From NCBI GenBank assembly GCA_032100225.1, contig DAMDJY010000006.1, forward strand, positions 1 through 39,615: DNA of 39,615 nucleotides, written 5' to 3'. A program made the position numbers and the translations under genes. Source of the DNA: Mobilicoccus sp032100225. Its GTDB lineage: Bacteria > Actinomycetota > Actinomycetes > Actinomycetales > Dermatophilaceae. Under the pieces are notes generated by a model that was given only the letters and a program-made list of their open reading frames with translations, searched no databases and had not been told where the DNA came from. The stretch's first letter is position 1, and every line of letters starts with the position of its first letter. Below, one piece after another: positions 7,307-15,780 of the stretch.

Positions 7307-8859
7307 AGGATGTCCTCCTTCGGTGCGCCACGGGTCGTATCGGGCTCGTCCATGTCCACGATCTCTTCCAGGCGACCGTCATGCCGCCACGGGACGAGGG
7401 ACAGGAGCACGGACAGCAGCACGATGGCCCCGACCAGACCCCATCCGAAGATGAGGAGCATCGAGTCGGGCAACCCGCCGTACCCCTCGGTCAGCAGGGT
7501 GCGCAGGGTCAGCGTCACGGTGGTCACGAGGATGATCGGCGTCACGATTCCGAGGCAGATCTTCCACCACCCGCCGATCTTGAACGAGCTCACCGAGTTC
7601 AGGTGCCGTGCCAGCATCGGCGTCTTGCGAATGCCCCACACGACGACCAAGGCCATGATCAGCGTGGCGGTGATGAGCAGCACGTTGTTGATCCAGTTGT
7701 CGACCACGTCGAGCGTGTTGAGACCCGTCGTGGTCGGGAACAGGGCGATGGAGATGACGGCCGCGCTCACGCCGATGACCAGGGTGGCCGCACGGTGGCT
7801 GATCCCGAACTTCTCCGAGACCGCCATCGCCGGGGGCTGAAGCAGCGACACCAGCGAGGTCACACCCGCGAACACCAGCGTGATGAAGAAGACCGCCCCG
7901 AAGATGTGCCCGAACGGCATTTGCGCGATGAGCGTCGGGAAGGCGATGAACGCCAGACCCGGACCACCGGCTGCGGCCTCCGCGACGGGCACGCCCTCTT
8001 TGGCCGAGAGAAAACCGAGCGCCGCGAAGACACCGACGCCCGCGAGAACCTCGAACGAGGAGTTGGAGAAGGCGACCACCAAACCCGACCCGGTCAGGTT
8101 CGTCTTGCGCTTGAGGTGCGAGGCGTAGGTGAGCATCGCGCCGAATGCCACCGACAGCGAGAAGAAGATCTGACCGTAGGCCGCGATCCACACCTTGGGA
8201 TCGGCCAACGCGCCCCAGTTCGGCGTGAAGAACGCGTCCAGCCCGGTCAAGGCGCCGGGAAGGAACAGGGAACGCACGACCAGGCCGATGAACATCACGA
8301 TCAGCAGTGGCAGGAGGTACTTGTTGAGGCGCCCGATGCCCTTCTCGACGCCGAGCACGACGATCGCGATGTTGACGATCCACACCACGACGAGGGGGAT
8401 GGCGACGGCGGGGACGAGCCCACCGAACATCCCGTCGCCCTGCTGCAGGAACGTGGAGATGAAGAACCCCTCCGCGTCGTCACCCCACGCGTACGTGAGG
8501 GAGAACCACGCGTAGCTGGCCGCCCAGGCGATGACACACGCGTAGAACGTGGCGATCGCGAAACACATGAGCACCTGGATCCAACCGAACGGCTCGGTCC
8601 AGCGGCTGAGGCGCCGGAACGCGAGCGGCGGCGACCCGCGGAACTTATGGCCGAGCGCATAGTCGAGGAACAACAGCGGAATTCCCGCCGTGAAGAGTGC
8701 CACGAGGTAGGGCACGAGGAAGGCGCCACCGCCGGACTGGAAGGCGACGTACGGGTAGCGCCAGATGTTGCCGAGTCCGACCGCGGAGCCGATGGCGGCC
8801 AGGATGAACACGGATCGGGAGGAGAAGGCTTCCCGCGGGGTGTGACGGGTGTCAGGCAT
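7303..8859 (-). CDS. metP: NSS-family Na+-dependent amino-acid transporter (MetP-like)
   Basis: A 518-residue protein with about 12 helices. The NSS hallmark GSAVGLGNIWRYPY (24-37) forms the Na+ and substrate site in helix 1. Further conserved stretches are QIFFSLSVAFGAMLTYAS and SNSSFEVLAGVGVFA. The following MetS-like gene points to methionine/alanine uptake of the MetPS type. The ATG at 8859 has a good ribosome site (AAGGGACGGA); frames extending upstream lack any family similarity. The ribosome site is also the 3' arm of a small hairpin (8863-8882). Confidence 0.9.
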   Translation of the reverse strand: MPDTRHTPREAFSSRSVFILAAIGSAVGLGNIWRYPYVAFQSGGGAFLVPYLVALFTAGIPLLFLDYALGHKFRGSPPLAFRRLSRWTEPFGWIQVLMCFAIATFYACVIAWAASYAWFSLTYAWGDDAEGFFISTFLQQGDGMFGGLVPAVAIPLVVVWIVNIAIVVLGVEKGIGRLNKYLLPLLIVMFIGLVVRSLFLPGALTGLDAFFTPNWGALADPKVWIAAYGQIFFSLSVAFGAMLTYASHLKRKTNLTGSGLVVAFSNSSFEVLAGVGVFAALGFLSAKEGVPVAEAAAGGPGLAFIAFPTLIAQMPFGHIFGAVFFITLVFAGVTSLVSLLQPPAMAVSEKFGISHRAATLVIGVSAAVISIALFPTTTGLNTLDVVDNWINNVLLITATLIMALVVVWGIRKTPMLARHLNSVSSFKIGGWWKICLGIVTPIILVTTVTLTLRTLLTEGYGGLPDSMLLIFGWGLVGAIVLLSVLLSLVPWRHDGRLEEIVDMDEPDTTRGAPKEDIL

Positions 8860-9251
8860 TCCGTCCCTTTCGGTCGAGGGACCGCCAGAATGCCCGACAG
8901 GACAGCCCATTTCGTGAAGCAGAGCACCAACCGGTCGATCTGGGCGGCAGGCGGCGGACCTCGGACGATCAGTGGTCGGGCGGCCTCGCTCAGGACGACG
9001 AGATACGTCAATTCCCTCGCACCCAGGGCCACCGTGGGTCAGGATGTCCCCCAAGAGCTGGCCGGGTCTTCCTGCGGACGGCCGACGACGCCTGGCGACA
9101 GCCCTCCGGCGCCGCACGAGAGCGAGGTACCCGTGCCCCATCACTGCACCATCGATCAGATGCCGTCCGACCGGCCCACTGCGCGTCACGATGCCCCTCG
9201 CCCGGTCGTGGACGACGCCACGTCGACCGCCGTCGACCGGGGGATGACCCG
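8860..9251. other. 392-bp intergenic region between metP and the gene at 9252
   Basis: This is the divergent control region of metP (leftward) and the unknown gene at 9252 (rightward). It holds a small hairpin beside the metP start (8863-8882). No SAM riboswitch motif could be recognised on the metP strand. Short open frames exist but lack convincing starts. No long repeats were seen. Confidence 0.6.
8863..8882 (-). promoter_or_regulatory. Hairpin overlapping the metP ribosome-binding site
   Basis: On the metP mRNA, GUCCCU pairs with AGGGAC, and the second arm is the ribosome-binding site itself. Such a 6-bp stem could limit initiation. Whether it forms or responds to a signal is not known. 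Confidence 0.3.
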
Positions 9252-10202
9252 ATGAACATCGATCCGATCCCCGCGGCAGCGGTCTCCCGCATTCCGCCCC
9301 GTCTGCACCGTATGTGCGACGACGAATCGATGTTTCCGCCCGCCGGACTCAGCGTCGCGGAGGCGCTCACCTCTCACCTCGAGCACGCACGCAGCGATCA
9401 CCGTCGCATCCTCGGCCCCCTCCTCGTCCCGGCCCGCGACCTCGACGAGCTGGCGCGCCTCGCCGAGCACCCCGTGCAGCCATCGCTGTGGTTCGCGGTC
9501 GCTGTGCCCTCCCCGACCGAGCTGGGCGACGCCATGAGTCGCGCCATCGCCATTCCTGGAGCGCGCTTTGCAGGTGCCGAGGTCGGCATCCCCGACTCGA
9601 TGGCCCCCGAGGACGTCGTCCCCGCGCTTGCCGCCGGTTTCGAACGCACCGGAATCGACTTCACCGAGGTCTACGTCGAAGTGCCGTGGGACGAGCGCCG
9701 CACCGCCGTCCTCGACGCCCTCGCCGACTCCGACTTCGACGCCAAGTTCCGCATCGGCGGACACCCCGACCCCGACGTCCACGTGCACACGCCACTCGTC
9801 CCCGCAACCGACGACCTGCAGATCACAGACACACAGCTCGCCGACACCGTGATCGCCGCCGTCAGCCGCCACCTGCCCTTCATGGTCAGCGGCGCAGCGC
9901 ACCGCGCCGTGCGATGCACCGAGAAAGGGACCGGGCGCGAGTTGCACGGCTTCCTCAACCTCTTCCTCGCCGTCGACACCGCCCGGCAGGGCGTCGACAG
10001 CGACGACGGCGGTGTGCGCGACCAGGTCATCGCCACCCTCGCCGACCGTGACGGACCCTCCGTCGCCCGCCGTTTCCGCACGCTGTCCCCCGAGCGAGCA
10101 CTGGCGGCACGATCGTCGTTCACCTCCCTCGGCATTCACTCGATCCTCGATCCCCTGAACGAGCTCATCGAGCTCGGCCTCGTCGCCCCCAGCAACGACT
10201 GA
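9252..10202 (+). CDS. Conserved actinobacterial protein of unknown function
   Basis: A 316-residue soluble protein with no signal peptide or membrane segment. It alternates predicted strands and helices (SLWFAVAVPSP, DFTEVYVEVPW, DAKFRIGG, HLPFMVSGAAHRAVR, ELHGFLNLFLAVDTA), which suits a beta/alpha barrel. The motifs K-x-R-x-GG, a His near the next strand and HGFLN resemble a family of uncharacterised actinobacterial proteins I have seen; they could line an active site. This is recall and inference, not a search result. The start is the ATG at 9252 behind GGGGGA. It stands 113 bp before the drug exporter gene. Confidence 0.7.
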   Translation: MNIDPIPAAAVSRIPPRLHRMCDDESMFPPAGLSVAEALTSHLEHARSDHRRILGPLLVPARDLDELARLAEHPVQPSLWFAVAVPSPTELGDAMSRAIAIPGARFAGAEVGIPDSMAPEDVVPALAAGFERTGIDFTEVYVEVPWDERRTAVLDALADSDFDAKFRIGGHPDPDVHVHTPLVPATDDLQITDTQLADTVIAAVSRHLPFMVSGAAHRAVRCTEKGTGRELHGFLNLFLAVDTARQGVDSDDGGVRDQVIATLADRDGPSVARRFRTLSPERALAARSSFTSLGIHSILDPLNELIELGLVAPSND

Positions 10203-10315
10203 CCCACCGCGGCACCTGCCCAGACGCCTGGCGCGCGCCGACTCCTTCATCGACTGAGGTATCTTCGCTGCGCCAGGGCGAGCCGCTCGGGCGCAGCGAT
10301 CGAAGGGCAGCCCCG

Positions 10316-11947
10316 ATGAGCACCACACCTCCGCCGGAATCGGGAACACCCTCCGGGGCCCCCGATTCCCCTTCCGTCCCCACACCCGGTCAGACGACAA
10401 CTGGGGACGCCGCGTCCGGCAACACTGCACCCGGACAAGCCTCGTGGGCCAACACCGAGCCCGGCCTGCCCGACAACCCGTGGCCCGCGCTCTGGGCCCT
10501 CGTCCTCGGGTTCTTCATGATCCTCGTGGACTCCACGATCGTCTCGATCGCGACCCCGGCCCTGATGGCGCACTTCGCCGCCGACATCAACCAGGTCTTG
10601 TGGGTGACGAGCGCGTACCTGCTGGCCTACGCGGTGCCGCTGCTCATCACCGGACGCCTCGGTGACCGCGTCGGCCCCAAGCGCATGTACATGATCGGGC
10701 TGTTCGTGTTCACCGCCTCCTCCCTCTGGTGCGGACTCACCGGCTCGATCACCGGCCTCATCGCCGCCCGCGTCGTCCAGGGCCTCGGTGCCTCGATGAT
10801 GACCCCGCAGACGATGGCCGTCATCACCCGCACGTTCCCGCCGCAGCGCCGCGGCTCGGCCATGGCCCTGTGGGGCGCCACCGCCGGAGTCGCCACCCTC
10901 GTCGGACCCCTGCTCGGCGGCGTGCTCATCGACGCCCTCGACTGGCGCTGGATCTTCTTCGTCAACGTGCCCGTCGGCATCATCGGACTCGTCGCAGCCT
11001 GGCGCCTCGTCCCCTCGCTGTCCACGCACAGCCACGCCTTCGACTGGGTCGGCGTCGCACTCTCGGCCGTCGGCCTGTTCTGCGGCGTCTTCGCCATCCA
11101 GGAGGGCGAGCAGTACGACTGGGGCGTCATCACCGGATGGATCTCCGTGCCGCTGCTCCTCGGCATCGGCGCGGTGCTGCTCATCGCGTTCGTGTGGTGG
11201 CAGAGCCGCGTGCGGACCGAGCCCCTCGTGCCGCTGTCGCTCTTTCGCGACCGCAACTTCTCGATGGCCAACATCGCCATCGTCATGGTCGGGTTCTCCG
11301 TCACCGCAATGGTGTTCCCGTTCACCCTCTACGCCCAGACGGTGCGCGGGCTCTCCCCCACCGGTGCCGCGTTGCTGTTCGCGCCGCAGGCCATTGTGTC
11401 GATCATCCTGGCGCCCATCGCCGGCCGGCTCATCGACCGCGTGCACCCGCGGATCCTCGCCGGCGCAGGCCTGATCACGTGGTCGCTCGGCATGTTCGGC
11501 CTGTCCCACATCATGCGTCCCGAGACCCCCACCTGGGAGATCCTCCTCAACGCCACCGTGCTCGGCATCGGCGGATCGTTCGTCTGGGGTCCGCTGTCGA
11601 CCTCGGCCAGCCGCAACCTGCCCCGCCACCTCGCGGGCGCCGGATCCGGCGTCTACAACACCACCCGCCAGATCGGCTCCGTCCTCGGCAGCGCCGCCAT
11701 CGCCGCCCTCATGCAGGCCCGCTTCGCCGCCCACCTCGGTGGTGAATCGACCGGCGCTGCATCGATGGGCGGCCACAGCGGCACCCTCCCGCCCGCCGTG
11801 GCCGACGGCATGTCCGCAGCGCTGTCCGAGTCGATATTGCTGCCCGCGGCCGTGCTCATCGTTGCCGCCATCGCTGCCCTGCTCCTCGAACGCCCCGTCC
11901 ACCTGCGGCGCAACGCCCCCGCGGAGAGCACCGAGCCCACCGCCTGA
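10316..11947 (+). CDS. MFS drug exporter, DHA2 (EmrB/QacA) family
   Basis: A 543-residue protein with a Pro/Thr/Gly-rich cytoplasmic tail of about 50 residues, then 14 predicted helices. It carries MFS motif A after helix 2 (GRLGDRVGPKRMY), helix-1 motif D1 with the Asp in LVDSTIVSIATPAL, motif B (RVVQGLGASMM) and the antiporter motif C in helix 5 (GATAGVATLVGPLLGG). These define proton-driven multidrug efflux. The ATG at 10316 is preceded by GAAGGG. No TetR or MarR regulator is adjacent, so control is unclear. Element E3 starts 29 bp after its stop. Confidence 0.93.
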   Translation: MSTTPPPESGTPSGAPDSPSVPTPGQTTTGDAASGNTAPGQASWANTEPGLPDNPWPALWALVLGFFMILVDSTIVSIATPALMAHFAADINQVLWVTSAYLLAYAVPLLITGRLGDRVGPKRMYMIGLFVFTASSLWCGLTGSITGLIAARVVQGLGASMMTPQTMAVITRTFPPQRRGSAMALWGATAGVATLVGPLLGGVLIDALDWRWIFFVNVPVGIIGLVAAWRLVPSLSTHSHAFDWVGVALSAVGLFCGVFAIQEGEQYDWGVITGWISVPLLLGIGAVLLIAFVWWQSRVRTEPLVPLSLFRDRNFSMANIAIVMVGFSVTAMVFPFTLYAQTVRGLSPTGAALLFAPQAIVSIILAPIAGRLIDRVHPRILAGAGLITWSLGMFGLSHIMRPETPTWEILLNATVLGIGGSFVWGPLSTSASRNLPRHLAGAGSGVYNTTRQIGSVLGSAAIAALMQARFAAHLGGESTGAASMGGHSGTLPPAVADGMSAALSESILLPAAVLIVAAIAALLLERPVHLRRNAPAESTEPTA

Positions 11948-11976
11948 ACAACGGGCCAAGGACGTGTTGTGACGGA

Positions 11977-12084
11977 CGTAGAGCGATATGGACTACTAAG
12001 AGCGCGTCTCACATGATGAACATGCAGGTCAGGAGACTGCGGGGAGAATTCGCGGCCTCTCTTGGTAGTCCGTATCGCTCTACG
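11977..12084 (+). repeat. Inverted-repeat element E3 (arm type B, 108 bp)
   Basis: Arms of 26 bp (11977-12002, beginning cgtagagcgatatgg, and 12059-12084) pair except at two positions, both G-U wobbles in a plus-strand RNA. They enclose 56 bp with gCAGGTCAg at 12025-12031. The arms are about 46% G+C and unrelated in sequence to E1/E2, but element size and the motif-to-arm distance (27 nt versus 26) match. It lies in a convergent gap and is separate from the terminator at 12154-12200. Confidence 0.8.
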
Positions 12085-12153
12085 ATCCGGCAGCCCCCCC
12101 CTCGGCCGTGACGTCGACGGCGCGGCTTCGTCTGACGAACGCCCCGACGCGCC

Positions 12154-12200
12154 AACGGGCTGGCACTCTCCTCGATGTTCGAGGTGAGTGCCCGCCCGTT
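12154..12200. terminator. Terminator hairpin of the CNNM operon
   Basis: Arms aacgggctggcactctcc... (12154-12175) and 12179-12200 match at 19 of 22 positions around a 3-base loop, just after the second CNNM gene. Confidence 0.7.
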
Positions 12201-12208
12201 TCGGTGGG

Positions 12209-13303
12209 TCAGTGCTGCGGCCGCGCGGCCGTCGCCCCTGTCGAGGTGGCGCCGTCGACTGACCCGCTGGTCACGGTGGTGTTCTCGTCGTCCGCACTGA
12301 CCGCGGCCGGGGGCATGAGGCCCGGGAGGATGTCACTGAGGGTGACGACCCCGACCTGCGTGGCTCCGCTGGTGATGACCGCGAGCTGGCGGTGGCCCTC
12401 ACGCATGGCACCGACGGCCTCGTGCAGCGGCGTCGTCGCCTCCATCTCGAGCACGGGTTGCATCGCGGTGTGCACAGGAGTCGTCAGCGGTGTGTCACCG
12501 AGGGTGTCGCGCACGTGCACGACGCCCACGACCTTCTGTCCCTCGCGCACGAGAACCCGGCGGTGACCGGTGCGGCGGGTCTGCTCCTGCACATCGCCGA
12601 AGTCGGCGCTCACATCGACCGAGGTGAGCCCGCGAACGCGCGGCATGAGCTCGGCGACCGTGCGTTCCCGCAGGTCCAGGGCGTGTTCGATGCTGGAGCG
12701 GTACTCGTCACCGATCGTGCCCGCCTCCGCGGAGTGCTCGACGAGCTGCCGCAGACCGGCAACGTCCTGACCACTGGCCAGCTCATCGACCGGGGTGGCG
12801 CCGAGACGCTGCACCAGGACGTTGGCGGTGCGGTTGAGCAGGCGAAGCAGCGGCCGCACCAGCGTCATGAACCCGCGCATCGGCAGCGACAGCAGCACCG
12901 CCGAACGCTCGGGGTGCGCGATGGCCCACGACTTGGGCGCCATCTCGCCGATGACGAGGTGCAGGAACGTCACGATGCTCAGGGCCAAGATGAACGCGGC
13001 GACGTCGGCGGCCGTGTAGGGCAACCCGGTCGCCTCCAGCAGCGGCATCAACGCATGGTGCACGGCGGGCTTGGTGATGGCACCGAGCGCCAGCGTGCAC
13101 AGGGTGATGCCGAGCTGCGACCCCGCCAGCAGCAGGCTCAGTTCGGAGGCGTTGCGCAGCGCAGCACGCGCCGCCGGTGACGTGCCCGCGAGGTCTTCGA
13201 GCCGGTGGCGTTTCGCGGCGATGAGGGCGAATTCGATCGCCACGAAGAAGGCGCTGAGCACGATCAGGGCGATCGTCACCAAGGTCACGGTCAGGCCGCT
13301 CAT
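12209..13303 (-). CDS. CNNM/CorC-type hemolysin-family protein (DUF21 + CBS pair), short form
   Basis: A 364-residue protein. An N-terminal DUF21 domain has about four helices and the conserved GEMAPKSWAI; a Bateman module of two CBS domains follows (AELMPRVRGLTSVD to VGVVTLSDILPG). The C-terminus is an acidic/Thr-rich tail, and the CorC_HlyC domain found in its partner is missing. Family members are linked to Mg2+/Co2+ efflux or tolerance and respond to nucleotides at the CBS sites. The ATG at 13303 overlaps the previous gene's stop (ATGA), so both are made together. The paired long and short forms suggest a heterodimer, which is inference. Confidence 0.9.
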   Translation of the reverse strand: MSGLTVTLVTIALIVLSAFFVAIEFALIAAKRHRLEDLAGTSPAARAALRNASELSLLLAGSQLGITLCTLALGAITKPAVHHALMPLLEATGLPYTAADVAAFILALSIVTFLHLVIGEMAPKSWAIAHPERSAVLLSLPMRGFMTLVRPLLRLLNRTANVLVQRLGATPVDELASGQDVAGLRQLVEHSAEAGTIGDEYRSSIEHALDLRERTVAELMPRVRGLTSVDVSADFGDVQEQTRRTGHRRVLVREGQKVVGVVHVRDTLGDTPLTTPVHTAMQPVLEMEATTPLHEAVGAMREGHRQLAVITSGATQVGVVTLSDILPGLMPPAAVSADDENTTVTSGSVDGATSTGATAARPQH

Positions 13304-14721
13304 CGGGTCTCCTCCCCGGCGACGTGGGAGCCGGTGTGCGACTCGATCGTGGACGGGAGGGGAGTGTCCTCATCCGGTGGGTCGTCGAGGGTGAGGCGCA
13401 CCCGGGCAGGCACGTAGTTCTCGATGTCGAGCACCTCGATGTAGAGCGGGCGCGGATCCGGCGCCTCGTCGAGGACGAGATCGGCAGGGTCCAGGGGGAG
13501 TTCGACGCGCACCGTCTCGCCCTCCTGGGGCAGACCACCGTGGACGTCGAGGGCGAGCCCGGCGATCGTCTCGTAGTCGCCCTCGGGAAGGTCGATCTCG
13601 AGGGCGCGCTCGACCTCGTCGACGTGGACGTCGCCGGCCATGACCCAGACGCCGTCGTCGGCGACCGGCTCATACTCGGGCTCGTCGGGGTCGTGCTCGT
13701 CGGTCAGCTCACCGACGACCTCCTCGGCCAGGTCCTCGATGGTGAGGATGCCGCCGAAGCCGCCGTATTCGTCGATGACACAAGCGAGTTCCTGGTCGTC
13801 GGCGCGCATCCGTTCGAGGGCGTCGGGCAGCGACATGAACTCGGTGAGGATCAGTGGCGGCTCGACGATCTCGACCACGGGGCGAGTGGAGTCGGCGGGC
13901 TCGTGCAGCACGGCGATGAGGGTGACGAGGCCGACGACCTCGTCGTCGGCGTTGAGCACCGGGTACCGGGTGTGGCCGGTGGCCATCTCGTGACGCACCT
14001 CGGCGACGGTCATAGTGTCGCGCAGGGCGTCGACCTTGGAGCGCGGGATCATCGCGTGCTCGACGTTCTGTTCGGGAAAGTCGAGGATGCGGTCGAGCAG
14101 CGTCGACAGCTCGGGCGAGAGTTCGCCGCTCGCGCGGGATTCGGCGACGACGTGCTCGAGGTCGCGCACTGTGGCGGCGTGTTCGACGTCGTGGACCGGC
14201 TCGATACGCAGCAGCCGGAGGAATCCCTCGGCCGCCTTGTCGAAGACCCAGATGAGGGGCCCGAAGATCATCAGGTAGATGCGGGTCGGGGCCGACAGCC
14301 ACGACGCGACCTTGTCGGCCTCGGCGATGGCGTAGTTCTTGGGCACGAGCTCGCCGAACAGCATCTGCACGAGGGTGGAGAACGCGAGCGCGAGAATGCC
14401 GCCGATGGTGACGGCGACGGCGGTGCCGATCGAGGCGCCGGTCAGCGAGGCGAAGGCCTGGCCGATGAGCGGCTCGGCGACGTAACCGACGAGCAGACCG
14501 GTCACGGTGATGCCCAGCTGCGCGCCCGAGAGCATGAACGAGGTGCGCTTGGTGATGTCGAGGGTCCGCTGTGCTGCAGCGTCGCCGGCGGCCGCACGAC
14601 CTGCGAGGCGGGAGCGGTCGACCGCCATGTACGCGAATTCCTGGGCGACGAAGAAGCCCGTCAGAGCTGTGATCAGCAGGACGACGACGACACCGACGAG
14701 CAGAGAGACGAGCGGGGTCAC
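13300..14721 (-). CDS. CNNM/CorC-type hemolysin-family protein (DUF21 + CBS pair + CorC_HlyC), long form
   Basis: A 473-residue protein. The DUF21 membrane domain (to about residue 190) includes GELVPKNYAI; two CBS domains follow (EHAMIPRSKVDALRD; VIDEYGGFGGILTIEDL), then a C-terminal CorC_HlyC domain (VWVMAGDVHVDEVERAL; ETIAGLALDVHGGLPQEGE) and an acidic tail. It is predicted to act in divalent-cation (Mg2+/Co2+) homeostasis. The start is the GTG at 14721 with GGGTGG upstream; the frame remains open further up but loses similarity. It is the first gene of a two-gene operon with the shorter paralogue. Confidence 0.92.
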   Translation of the reverse strand: MTPLVSLLVGVVVVLLITALTGFFVAQEFAYMAVDRSRLAGRAAAGDAAAQRTLDITKRTSFMLSGAQLGITVTGLLVGYVAEPLIGQAFASLTGASIGTAVAVTIGGILALAFSTLVQMLFGELVPKNYAIAEADKVASWLSAPTRIYLMIFGPLIWVFDKAAEGFLRLLRIEPVHDVEHAATVRDLEHVVAESRASGELSPELSTLLDRILDFPEQNVEHAMIPRSKVDALRDTMTVAEVRHEMATGHTRYPVLNADDEVVGLVTLIAVLHEPADSTRPVVEIVEPPLILTEFMSLPDALERMRADDQELACVIDEYGGFGGILTIEDLAEEVVGELTDEHDPDEPEYEPVADDGVWVMAGDVHVDEVERALEIDLPEGDYETIAGLALDVHGGLPQEGETVRVELPLDPADLVLDEAPDPRPLYIEVLDIENYVPARVRLTLDDPPDEDTPLPSTIESHTGSHVAGEETR

Positions 14722-15056
14722 CAGCGACCACCCGGCCGGCAGCGGGCGTGCAGCAGGGGTGCACAGCTCGGCGCGACTCCTCCGGCACTGCTCGTCGCGG
14801 CGGCGACGGGTCTACAAGGATCGGACTGCTCGGGGTGGGTGTACACGTGACCTCTCATGTGTGTCGGGCGGTTGCGGGTGCAACGCCAGGGAAGCCGTCG
14901 AAGGTTCCCTCAGTCGAGGATAGAGATCGACCTCGGCGAACGCGCTTCGGCACGGCACTCAGGCCCTCGGCACCGCACTCAGGGAAAACCCTGGTTCGGC
15001 CCCGGCTCGGCGGCAAGGACCTGGTCGGGCTGTGTCGGCCTCCCTACGCTGGACAC
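14722..15056. other. 335-bp divergent control region with two tandem 17-bp repeats
   Basis: This region separates the CNNM operon from the LiaF-like gene. It contains a 17-bp direct repeat (tcggcacggcactcagg, 14947-14963 and 14967-14983; one mismatch), two helical turns apart, followed at once by the palindrome caggg-aaaa-ccctg (14980-14993). These lie 60-110 bp upstream of the LiaF-like start and look like regulator sites. No gene is visible here. Confidence 0.5.
15045..15050 (+). promoter_or_regulatory. -10 box of the LiaF-like gene (leaderless)
   Basis: TACGCT, six bases, then ATG at 15057. No ribosome-binding sequence is present. Confidence 0.6.
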
Positions 15057-15692
15057 ATGACGTCGCCAGCCGCTTCAGAACCGCAGGACACGATCCCCCA
15101 CTCGACCTCCCCCGCGCCGATCCCGGCCGACGCCGTGTGGGAGGCCCCGATGCCGGTCATCGGCGAACCGGGCGCTGTCGCCCCCACCACCGCTCACGCG
15201 TCCGCCGCGAACTCCGCACCCACCGCCCCGAGCACGACCGGCGAGGTCGCGGTTCCCGCTCACACCACAGCGCCGGTTCCGATTCCCTCCTCGACCGCGG
15301 GGGCGTCGTCGACGATCGTGGGCCTGCTGGGCGACACGCGCCGCGAGGGCGCCTGGGTCGTCGGACGATCGACGAACGTGTGGAGCGGTCTCGGGGATGT
15401 CGTGCTCGATCTCCGCGACGCCGTCTCGGACACACCGGATCTCGAGTTCACGGTGGGCTCCCTCATGGGCGATACGACGTTTGTCGTGGCTCCTGGCACC
15501 GACGTCCAGTTCCGTGGCTTCGCGGCGCTGGGCGACCAGAAGGTGCAGGACCTCACCGAGGAGGGCACGCCTCCTGCGCCCCTCACCCGGCGTCTCACCG
15601 TCACGACGTATTCGCTGATGGGTGACGTCAAGGTCAAGATCGTCGAGCCCGGCCGGCCCGTGCCCAAGTGGTGGCAGCGAAAGCGCCGCTGA
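15057..15692 (+). CDS. LiaF-like cell-wall-response domain protein
   Basis: A 211-residue protein. Residues 1-82 are rich in Pro, Ala and Thr and look disordered. Residues 86-200 hold repeated beta-helix-like motifs (IVGLLGDTRREG, SLMGDTTFVVAPG, YSLMGDVKVKIVEPG), the pattern of the C-terminal LiaF / DUF2154 domain of cell-wall-active antibiotic response proteins. Unlike full LiaF it has no membrane helices and no visible DUF1707 domain, and no LiaRS two-component genes are adjacent. The start at 15057 is supported by TACGCT six bases upstream. It may sense or report envelope stress; this is inferred from the family. Confidence 0.8.
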   Translation: MTSPAASEPQDTIPHSTSPAPIPADAVWEAPMPVIGEPGAVAPTTAHASAANSAPTAPSTTGEVAVPAHTTAPVPIPSSTAGASSTIVGLLGDTRREGAWVVGRSTNVWSGLGDVVLDLRDAVSDTPDLEFTVGSLMGDTTFVVAPGTDVQFRGFAALGDQKVQDLTEEGTPPAPLTRRLTVTTYSLMGDVKVKIVEPGRPVPKWWQRKRR

Positions 15693-15780
15693 CCGTTCAT
15701 CCTGCGTCGACCCGTCGGCCACACCCCAGGTGTTCTACTGCCGCAGTCTCACCTTCCCACTGCCAGTAGGAGACCCCCTG

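Noticed and set aside
8860..9140. SAM or other riboswitch upstream of the methionine-type transporter
   Set aside because: I read the metP strand for the conserved SAM-I and SAM-IV core segments and did not find them; only a small hairpin at the ribosome site is present.
9132..9255. Possible 41-codon ORF (or the 3-codon ATG ACC CGA TGA at 9244) overlapping the start at 9252 as ATGA
   Set aside because: No -10 box at leaderless spacing and no convincing protein character. The overlap alone is not enough, unlike the leader ORF at 6166.
11977..12084. Element E3 as a normal bidirectional terminator
   Set aside because: The loop is 56 nt, there is no U tract, and a proper hairpin for the CNNM operon exists separately at 12154-12200. 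E4 fails for the same reason.
14748..15056. N-terminal extension of the LiaF-like protein
   Set aside because: The extension is Arg/Gly-rich without domain character, and the -10 box and repeats lie within it.
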